Part shown: positions 1-4,835 of the stretch, one piece after another
Layout of the letters: every line of letters starts with the position of its first letter
Position numbering within the stretch: position 1 is the first letter of the stretch
From: an uncultured Veillonella sp.
GTDB taxonomy: Bacteria > Bacillota_C > Negativicutes > Veillonellales > Veillonellaceae
Reading direction: 5' to 3'
Assembly: GCA_900765235.1 (NCBI GenBank)
Contig: CAAFRK010000034.1
Coordinates: 1-7,783, forward strand
Length of the DNA: 7,783 nucleotides
Notes under the pieces: model-generated
Told to the model about the DNA's origin: nothing
Seen by the model: the letters and a program-made list of their open reading frames with translations, nothing else
Databases searched by the model: none
Position numbers and translations under genes: made by a program

Positions 1-146
1 CTTGTTTATGTCTATTTTTGCATATTACTAATAAATATTTTCATTCATAGATTAATATGAATGTCTTGTGAGGGATTTTCTTGATAATACAAGGTATATA
101 TGATATTCTCATTATATGCTTAAGTGGATTGGAGTGATTAGTTTCT
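1..146 (+). promoter_or_regulatory. AT-rich leader and candidate promoter of the deacetylase-moaB unit
   Basis: This stretch holds no gene I can support. A possible sigma-70 type promoter is TTGATA at 81-86 and TATTCT at 104-109 with a 17-bp spacer. The -35 matches consensus well and the -10 only in part. Further upstream an 8-bp inverted repeat (CATTCATA at 42-49, TATGAATG at 56-63) could be an operator, but base composition this AT-rich yields such palindromes easily. The ribosome site for the next gene is GGAG at 131-134, rather far (12 nt) from the ATG. Confidence 0.3.
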
Positions 147-1007
147 ATGTATAAATATGGCAAGAGCTGTATTAAAAAATTATTATGTTTTCTTGCAATA
201 TGTATTGCAATTTTAGCTATTTCATTTGGTGTTATGTGGGCCCTATCATCTGATTATAAAATCTATGGTGTACCAGTTCTCAATTACCATCAAGTAAATG
301 ATGAAAAGCATTCAGCTTTAACTCTTCATGTTGATCAGTTTAGAGAACAAATGGAATATCTGCATAATCAGGGATATAACACGATTACATTAGACCAATT
401 ATATGATTATTTGGAAAATGGTACGGAATTACCGAATAAGCCAATTGTTATTACCTTTGATGATGGCTATGTCGATAACTATAAAAATGTACTGCCTATT
501 TTAAAGGAATACAATATGAAGGCTACCTTGTTTATGATTAGTGATGCCGCTAATACGCCTGGTTTTGTTTCTACAGAACAAATGCACCAAATGGAAGCGG
601 GCGGATTTGATATTCAAGGTCATACAAATCATCATAAAATTTTAACAAAGATTGATCCTACTGAATTACCAGATGCTCTTCTTGGTGGGAAGACCTCTTT
701 AGAGGGGATTTTGGGCGAGCCTATTGAATATTTAGCTTATCCTGGTGGGTTTAATGATATGCTTGTTCAATATGTAACTAAACAGTCTGGTTATAAAATG
801 GCTTTTACAGTACAACCAGGTACAGTACAACCAGGAGATAATCTATATGCCTTAAATCGATTGGCTATATTCCAAGGTGATACACCATATCTATCGTTCT
901 GGATGCGCCTACATTGTGCACCATTTATTCACTATACATGGGCATTACGTGATTTTTTACGCGATAATGGATGGCCGAGATTAGCATCTATTATTCCGTT
1001 ATTCTAG
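147..1007 (+). CDS. Membrane-anchored polysaccharide deacetylase (NodB-homology domain)
   Basis: A 286-aa predicted carbohydrate esterase family 4 type enzyme, which would remove acetyl groups from N-acetylated sugars of the cell envelope or an exported polysaccharide. The N-terminus has a short basic stretch and then a hydrophobic segment at about residues 11-33, read as an uncleaved signal anchor that places the domain outside the cytoplasm. The entry motif VPVLNYHQV lies at 42-50. The metal/catalytic motif TFDDGY is at 103-108, the metal-binding HTNHH at 159-163 (H159 and H163 as the HxxxH pair), and a third motif YPGG at 198-201. So the active site looks complete. The C-terminal part from about residue 245 is less typical. 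The ATG at 147 is the first possible start, because an in-frame stop lies at 135-137. The substrate (peptidoglycan, poly-GlcNAc or other) cannot be read from sequence. The gene is probably cotranscribed with the moaB-like gene that follows 8 nt later. Confidence 0.9.
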   Translation: MYKYGKSCIKKLLCFLAICIAILAISFGVMWALSSDYKIYGVPVLNYHQVNDEKHSALTLHVDQFREQMEYLHNQGYNTITLDQLYDYLENGTELPNKPIVITFDDGYVDNYKNVLPILKEYNMKATLFMISDAANTPGFVSTEQMHQMEAGGFDIQGHTNHHKILTKIDPTELPDALLGGKTSLEGILGEPIEYLAYPGGFNDMLVQYVTKQSGYKMAFTVQPGTVQPGDNLYALNRLAIFQGDTPYLSFWMRLHCAPFIHYTWALRDFLRDNGWPRLASIIPLF

Positions 1008-1012
1008 GAGGA
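1006..1012 (+). promoter_or_regulatory. Ribosome binding site of moaB overlapping the upstream stop codon
   Basis: AGGAGGA begins inside the deacetylase stop codon (TAG, 1005-1007) and sits 3 nt before ATG 1016. This near-perfect site fixes the moaB start at 1016 rather than at the in-frame ATG at 971, which lies inside the deacetylase gene. It also implies translational coupling. Confidence 0.8.
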
Positions 1013-1015
1013 ACT

Positions 1016-1510
1016 ATGTCTTACGAAGTTGTAGCAAGACCTTTACGCGTTGCTGTTTTAACAGTTTCTGATACTCGTACCTTTGAAACCGATAAAGGCG
1101 GTAATAAAGTACAAGAGTTTTTAGAACAAGCAGACCATATTGTGGCAGATCGTAAAATTGTTATTGATGATTACGATGAAATTAGAAATGCTATGATCCC
1201 ATGGTGTAATGATGAAAATATTGATGTTATCATTTCTACAGGTGGCACTGGCATTGCTAAGCGCGATGTAACAATTGAAGCGGCGAATAGCCTCTATGAG
1301 AAACATATTCCTGGATTTGGTGAAATCTTTAGATATTTATCCTATACAGAGGATATTGGTACTAAAGCGATGGCGTCTCGTGCTGAAGCGGGGGTCAACA
1401 ATAACACCTTGATGTTCTCTGTGCCAGGCTCTGTAGGTGCCGTTACATTAGCGATGAATAAACTTATCATTCCTGAAATGGCCCATCTCGTTCGAGAAAT
1501 TACAAAATAA
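1016..1510 (+). CDS. moaB: MoaB/MogA-family molybdenum cofactor biosynthesis protein
   Basis: A 164-aa cytoplasmic protein of the MoaB/MogA molybdopterin-binding family. Members bind molybdopterin and, in MogA and active MoaB proteins, adenylylate it before molybdate insertion. The fold is visible in order: a first beta strand RVAVLTVSDTR at 11-21; the conserved acidic stretch DDYDEI at 51-56; the glycine-rich pterin-binding motif STGGTG at 74-79 followed by KRD at 82-84; the GFGEIFR region at 100-106; and SRAEAG at 121-126 with SVPGS at 135-139. Length is normal for a stand-alone family member (about 160-180 aa). The gene lies 8 nt after the deacetylase and shares its transcript, though no functional link is evident. 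No other cofactor gene is in the window. MoaB and MogA are hard to separate by eye; the short single-domain form and overall look favour MoaB. Confidence 0.9.
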   Translation: MSYEVVARPLRVAVLTVSDTRTFETDKGGNKVQEFLEQADHIVADRKIVIDDYDEIRNAMIPWCNDENIDVIISTGGTGIAKRDVTIEAANSLYEKHIPGFGEIFRYLSYTEDIGTKAMASRAEAGVNNNTLMFSVPGSVGAVTLAMNKLIIPEMAHLVREITK

Positions 1511-1517
1511 TATATTT

Positions 1518-1547
1518 AGACTGATCATTCGTGGGCAGTCTTTTTTT
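1518..1547 (+). terminator. Rho-independent terminator after moaB
   Basis: A 6-bp stem, AGACTG (1518-1523) with CAGTCT (1536-1541), has a 12-nt loop and a run of seven T (1541-1547). It starts 7 nt after the moaB stop. The stem is short, so it may be only moderately efficient. Confidence 0.7.
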
Positions 1548-1643
1548 GATAATAGAATTCATAATGCTATTTAAGGGACATAAAAATATTCAGATAATAC
1601 CTTATTAATGGGTATAAAATCTATATATGCTAATTCTCAATAT

Positions 1644-1674
1644 ATAAAACAATACCATTGCAGTATTGTTTTAT
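1644..1674. promoter_or_regulatory. Perfect 12-bp inverted repeat, probable operator of the Rrf2 gene
   Basis: The left arm at 1644-1655 (ATAAAACAATAC) and the right arm at 1663-1674 (GTATTGTTTTAT) are exact reverse complements, separated by the 7-nt CATTGCA. The repeat covers the -35 and most of the spacer of the best promoter for the downstream regulator, which suits an autoregulatory operator for a dimeric DNA-binding protein. An alternative reading is an AT-rich hairpin acting as a weak terminator, since the right arm ends in TTTTATTT. But a terminator for moaB already lies upstream. The arms are seen; the operator role is inferred. Confidence 0.55.
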
Positions 1675-1686
1675 TTCGATTATACT
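1658..1686 (+). promoter_or_regulatory. Candidate promoter of the Rrf2 regulator (and likely cydAB)
   Basis: TTGCAG at 1658-1663 and TATACT at 1681-1686 are separated by exactly 17 bp. The -10 is good and the -35 is weak, as expected for a regulated promoter. Transcription would start near 1693, giving a leader of about 40 nt. A second, weaker candidate with -10 TATAAA at 1613-1618 would place the inverted repeat inside the transcript. Confidence 0.4.
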
Positions 1687-1720
1687 AGATTTAGTAATAC
1701 GTTTGTCCGAGTGCACGAGA

Positions 1721-1726
1721 AAGGAG
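1721..1726 (+). promoter_or_regulatory. Ribosome binding site fixing the Rrf2 start
   Basis: AAGGAG lies 5 nt before ATG 1732. This selects 1732 over the longer in-frame ATG at 1666, which sits inside the right arm of the inverted repeat and would add 22 residues not found in Rrf2 proteins. Confidence 0.75.
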
Positions 1727-1731
1727 ACCTT

Positions 1732-2184
1732 ATGAAGTTAAATCAGGCCACGGATTATGCATTTCGCATGGTCTTGCATATGGCGCTATTACCTTCGGGA
1801 ACGAAGATAACTGGCTCTGTATTGGCTGAGCAGGAATTGATTCCAGAACGATTTTTGCTTAAGATTATGCGTAGTCTCATTGCAGCTGGGATTATGAAAT
1901 CCTTTCGCGGTGTAGATGGTGGGTTTGCCCTCAATCGAGATCCTCAAGAGATTTCATTGCTCGATGTAATTAGAGCGGTAGAAGGGGATGCGTATTTACA
2001 ACGGTGTTTATATGATGTAGGTTCTTGCTCTAAATCTTGTATGGGGCATTGTGCTATCAATGAGGCTATGGGGACGATTCAGGATCAATTAATTAATCAG
2101 TTGGAGCAGGTTAACTTTAAAACTCTTGCTCAACGTGAACAGTTGATTGAGGCTGAAGCGTTGCCATATTCACAAGCGCAATGA
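1732..2184 (+). CDS. Rrf2-family transcriptional regulator with a Cys/His cluster
   Basis: A 150-aa regulator. Rrf2 proteins (IscR, NsrR and relatives) are dimers with an N-terminal winged helix-turn-helix; many sense iron-sulfur status, NO or oxygen through an Fe-S cluster. Here the family opening MKLNQATDYAFRM is at 1-13, the recognition-helix region at about 38-52, and the wing with GVDGGFALNRD at 60-70. The dimerisation helix follows the sensor loop. That loop holds C92, C99, C103 and C107 plus H106. C103-x2-H106 resembles the C-x2-H that ends the IscR ligand set, while the spacing of the first cysteines (x6, x3) is different. The gene lies 63 nt upstream of cydA with no terminator between them. 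It is therefore probably the first gene of the cydAB transcript and its likely controller. The signal and target are inferred, not shown. Confidence 0.9.
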   Translation: MKLNQATDYAFRMVLHMALLPSGTKITGSVLAEQELIPERFLLKIMRSLIAAGIMKSFRGVDGGFALNRDPQEISLLDVIRAVEGDAYLQRCLYDVGSCSKSCMGHCAINEAMGTIQDQLINQLEQVNFKTLAQREQLIEAEALPYSQAQ

Positions 2185-2247
2185 TACAAGGTTTTTAGTA
2201 AAAGCTCATCAAGTGATGTAGGTATTTAATTCTAAGGAGGAAAACAC
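2185..2247 (+). other. Short spacer between the regulator and cydA with a strong ribosome site
   Basis: I see no terminator and no convincing promoter in these 63 nt, so the regulator and cydA are probably cotranscribed. A small dyad, CATCA/TGATG, lies at about 2207-2218. AAGGAGG at 2234-2240 sits 7 nt before the cydA ATG and predicts efficient translation. Confidence 0.5.
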
Positions 2248-3636
2248 ATGTTTGAAGCTGTAGATTTAGCTCGATTACAATTTGCGCTAACATCTATCTA
2301 TCACTGGTTGTTTGTGCCGTTCACACTAGGCATGACAGTGACTGTAGCTATCTTAGAGTGGACATATGTGTCTACTGGTAAAGAAGTATACAAAAAAATG
2401 GCAAAGTTCTGGGGCAAATTGTTCCTAATTAACTTTGCTATGGGTGTGGTAACTGGTATTGTTCAGGAATTCCATTTCGGTATGAACTGGGCAGAATATT
2501 CTCGTTTTATGGGTGACATTTTCGGCGCTCCATTGGCCCTTGAAGCATTAATGGCATTTTTCTTGGAATCTACATTCATGGGTGTTTGGATCTTCGGTTG
2601 GGACCGTTTGAATAAAACTGTTCATGCCCTTGTAGCTACGTTGGTAGCATTAGGTACAAACCTATCTGCATTCTGGATTCTCGTAGCGAACTCCTTCATG
2701 CAACATCCTGTAGGTTATGTAATTCGCAATGGCCGTGCAGAAATGGACAATTTCTTAACAATTGTTCAAAACGGCTATGTACCAGGCCAATTCTTCCATA
2801 TCGTGTTGAATGGTCTATTAACAGCAGGCGTAATCATCATGGCCATCAGTGCATGGCACTTATTGCGCAACAATGCGACAGACTTCTACCGTCGTTCCGC
2901 TAAATGGGGCATGGTTATTGCTCTTGTATTCGGTACTTTAGGCGCTTTGGCAGGTCATCATCAAGGTCAATACATTACAAAAGTACAACCTATGAAAATG
3001 GCTGCTATGGAAGCATTGTGGGAAACACAAGATCCAGCTCCATTCTCTTTGGTAGCTAATATTGATACTAAAGCTCAAAAGAACACTGGTGCACTTGAAA
3101 TCCCTGGTGGTTTGTCCTTCTTGACTCAAAACTCCTTTACTTCTGGTAAAGTAGAAGGTATCAAAGATCTTCAAGCTAAATCCGAGGCTCAATATGGTCC
3201 TGGTAACTATATTCCAGATGTTCCAGCAATCTTCTGGACATTCCGTATCATGGTTGCAGCTGGTTCCATTATGTTACTTGTTGCATTCGTAGGTCTTATC
3301 CTTAATGCAAAAGACAAATTAGTTGGCAATCGCACATTCTTGAAAATTATGTTCTGGACATTGCCATTGCCATTTATCGCTCATTCCACAGGTTGGTTTG
3401 TAGCAGAAGCAGGCCGTCAACCATGGCTTGTATATGGCTTGCAATTAACTGCAGACGGTGCTTCTAAAGCCGTTACAGCTCCAGAAATTATGACTACTAT
3501 CATCGGCTTTACAGTTGTGTACATCGTAGCAGCTATTGCAGCTCTCTACCTTGCTGTAGAACACATCAAAAAAGGTCCAGATGGCAATCCATCTCACGAT
3601 GTAGTTGAAAAAGAGGAGGCGAGATTATGGAATTAA
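2248..3636 (+). CDS. cydA: Cytochrome bd ubiquinol/menaquinol oxidase subunit I
   Basis: A 462-aa integral membrane protein, the haem-bearing subunit of the bd-type terminal oxidase. It oxidises quinol and reduces O2 to water with release of protons outside the membrane. Conserved residues are in place by comparison with the E. coli protein: H19 (haem ligand), E99 and E107 (proton path), H184 and M335 (low-spin haem b558 ligands), and GWFVAEAGRQPW at 382-393 with E387 for a high-spin haem. The quinol-binding Q-loop keeps K250 and E255, matching E. coli K252 and E257. The loop after it is shorter than in E. coli (522 aa), so this is the short Q-loop type. About nine membrane helices are expected. 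A good AAGGAGG supports the start. The 3' end overlaps cydB by 10 nt, which ties synthesis of the two subunits together. Confidence 0.97.
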   Translation: MFEAVDLARLQFALTSIYHWLFVPFTLGMTVTVAILEWTYVSTGKEVYKKMAKFWGKLFLINFAMGVVTGIVQEFHFGMNWAEYSRFMGDIFGAPLALEALMAFFLESTFMGVWIFGWDRLNKTVHALVATLVALGTNLSAFWILVANSFMQHPVGYVIRNGRAEMDNFLTIVQNGYVPGQFFHIVLNGLLTAGVIIMAISAWHLLRNNATDFYRRSAKWGMVIALVFGTLGALAGHHQGQYITKVQPMKMAAMEALWETQDPAPFSLVANIDTKAQKNTGALEIPGGLSFLTQNSFTSGKVEGIKDLQAKSEAQYGPGNYIPDVPAIFWTFRIMVAAGSIMLLVAFVGLILNAKDKLVGNRTFLKIMFWTLPLPFIAHSTGWFVAEAGRQPWLVYGLQLTADGASKAVTAPEIMTTIIGFTVVYIVAAIAALYLAVEHIKKGPDGNPSHDVVEKEEARLWN

Positions 3637-4646
3637 TTTTTAATAACCTTGAAGTGGTATGGTTTATTTTAATTACTGTACTATTCGCTGGCTTCTTCTT
3701 ATTAGAAGGTTTTGACTATGGTACTGGTATTTTATTACCATTCATCGGTAAAACTGACGTTGAACGTCGTCAAATGATTAATGCCTTGGGTCCTGTTTGG
3801 GATGGTAACGAGGTATGGATGATTACCGCAGGTGGTGCATTATTTGCATCCTTCCCTCATGTATATGCTACATTGTTTAGTGGTTTCTATTTAGCGTTAT
3901 TCTTAATGCTTGCGGCTCTTATTATCCGCGGTGTATCTTTTGAATTCCGCTCCAAGAGCCCTAACTTGTTATGGCGTAAAACTTTTGACTACTGCATCTT
4001 CTTCGGTTCCTTGATTCCTGCATTATTGTGGGGCGTTACAGTTGGTAACTTGATTCAAGGTACTCCAATCGATGCAAGCATGACATATGTAGGCACATTC
4101 TTTGATTTATTAAGCCCATACACAGTACTTTGCGGTATTGCGTTTATCTTGGTATTCACATATCATGGTGGCTTGTTCACTTCTATTAAAACAGCTGGTG
4201 CTGTTTCTGAACGCGCTCGTGCAGCTTCTTTGGTAGTTGGTGTTCCTACTGCAATCGGTGCTTTAGTATTGGTTGCTGCTACATATGTATGTACAGATTT
4301 GTTCAACTCTGTATTAGCAATCGTGTGCTTCGCATTAGCAATCGTGTTCTTCCTCATTTCTTGGGGTGCTGCACGTACTCGTAATACAAAATGGGGCTTT
4401 GTATTTAGCTCCTTAACTGTTATTTCTGTAACAGCTGCTTACTTTGCAGGTTTGTTCCCTCGCATCATGGTTTCTTCTTTGAATCCTGACTGGAGCTTAA
4501 CTATTGCAAATGCAGGTAACTCTACTTACACATTGACATTGATGACTTGTGTAGCCTTCGTATTTGTGCCAATCGTATTGGCTTACCAAATCTGGGTATA
4601 CTGGACATTCCGTCATCGTGTATCTGAAAAAGACTTACACTATTAA
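3627..4646 (+). CDS. cydB: Cytochrome bd ubiquinol/menaquinol oxidase subunit II
   Basis: A 339-aa multi-spanning membrane protein that forms the heterodimer with CydA and stabilises the haem-containing core. Family signatures are visible: GFDYGTGILLPF at 28-39, GPVWDGNEVWMITAGGALF at 55-73, IRGVSFEFR at 100-108, and near the C-terminus the stretch FVPIVLAYQIW followed by a basic FRHRV tail. Hydrophobic segments alternate along the whole chain, as expected for about eight helices, and the length is close to the family norm. The start at 3627 lies within the end of cydA, 10 nt before the end of its stop codon, with GAGGAGG at 3613-3619 as ribosome site. This gives tight translational coupling and suits 1:1 subunit stoichiometry. 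A strong terminator follows 50 nt downstream. No CydX- or CydS-like small subunit gene is apparent next to it. Confidence 0.97.
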   Translation: MELIFNNLEVVWFILITVLFAGFFLLEGFDYGTGILLPFIGKTDVERRQMINALGPVWDGNEVWMITAGGALFASFPHVYATLFSGFYLALFLMLAALIIRGVSFEFRSKSPNLLWRKTFDYCIFFGSLIPALLWGVTVGNLIQGTPIDASMTYVGTFFDLLSPYTVLCGIAFILVFTYHGGLFTSIKTAGAVSERARAASLVVGVPTAIGALVLVAATYVCTDLFNSVLAIVCFALAIVFFLISWGAARTRNTKWGFVFSSLTVISVTAAYFAGLFPRIMVSSLNPDWSLTIANAGNSTYTLTLMTCVAFVFVPIVLAYQIWVYWTFRHRVSEKDLHY

Positions 4647-4655
4647 TAGAATAGC

Positions 4656-4679
4656 TTTATAACTCTAGTGAGTTATAAA
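4656..4679 (+). other. AT-rich stem-loop after cydB
   Basis: A perfect 10-bp inverted repeat, TTTATAACTC (4656-4665) with GAGTTATAAA (4670-4679), has a 4-nt loop TAGT and lies 10 nt after the cydB stop. It has no T-run of its own. It may protect the 3' end of the cydAB message or be an RNA-processing or protein-binding site; the function is not shown. Confidence 0.5.
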
Positions 4680-4695
4680 ATTTAGGTCTCAATGT

Positions 4696-4726
4696 GAGGC
4701 GTGTCGTAGCGGCACGCCTCTTTTTT
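4696..4726 (+). terminator. Strong rho-independent terminator after cydB
   Basis: An 11-bp GC-rich stem pairs 4696-4706 with 4710-4720 (one G-T wobble). It has a 3-nt loop TAG and six T at 4721-4726. This should end the cydAB transcript, so the following cydDC gene needs its own promoter or depends on read-through. Confidence 0.9.
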
Positions 4727-4739
4727 GTGGTAAGATGAA

Positions 4740-4810
4740 TATAATATTGATAAATTTAGATTCATTTGATCGTATATATTGGATTCTAAATTCATATGAT
4801 TTTTTATATT
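4740..4810 (+). promoter_or_regulatory. Repeat-rich promoter region of the cydDC fusion gene
   Basis: Very AT-rich DNA between the cydB terminator and cydDC. It contains an inverted repeat, AATTTAGA (4753-4760) with TCTAAATT (4785-4792), and a direct repeat, ATTCATTTGAT (4760-4770) and ATTCATATGAT (4790-4800), one mismatch and 30 bp apart. Possible -10 elements are TATGAT at 4795-4800 and TATATT at 4805-4810, but none has a convincing -35 at normal spacing; TTGGAT at 4779-4784 is the nearest. The promoter role is inferred from the terminator upstream and the need to express the next gene. Confidence 0.35.
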
Positions 4811-4835
4811 AACTATATTTACCATAGGGGATACT

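Noticed and set aside
971..1015. Longer moaB start at ATG 971 adding 15 residues.
   Set aside because: It lies inside the deacetylase gene without a ribosome site; ATG 1016 has a near-perfect AGGAGGA and fits the family length.
1597..1615. Small dyad ATACC/GGTAT in the moaB-Rrf2 gap.
   Set aside because: Only five base pairs with a 9-nt loop in AT-rich DNA, not distinguishable from chance.
1666..1731. Longer Rrf2 start at ATG 1666 adding 22 residues.
   Set aside because: The start falls in the right arm of the inverted repeat and upstream of the -10 element; MKLNQATDYAF from 1732 is the normal family N-terminus and has AAGGAG before it.
2938..3192. Minus-strand open frame of 84 codons inside cydA, and similar minus-strand frames inside moaB, cydB and cydDC.
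   Set aside because: They are antisense to strongly conserved coding sequence, have no family resemblance, and arise from codon bias in the real genes.
4735..4812. A 25-codon frame (starting MNIILINLD) between cydB and cydDC, considered as a CydX-like small oxidase subunit.
   Set aside because: It begins after the strong cydB terminator, has no real Shine-Dalgarno, carries several charged or polar residues instead of one clean membrane helix, and its codons coincide with the AT-rich repeats.
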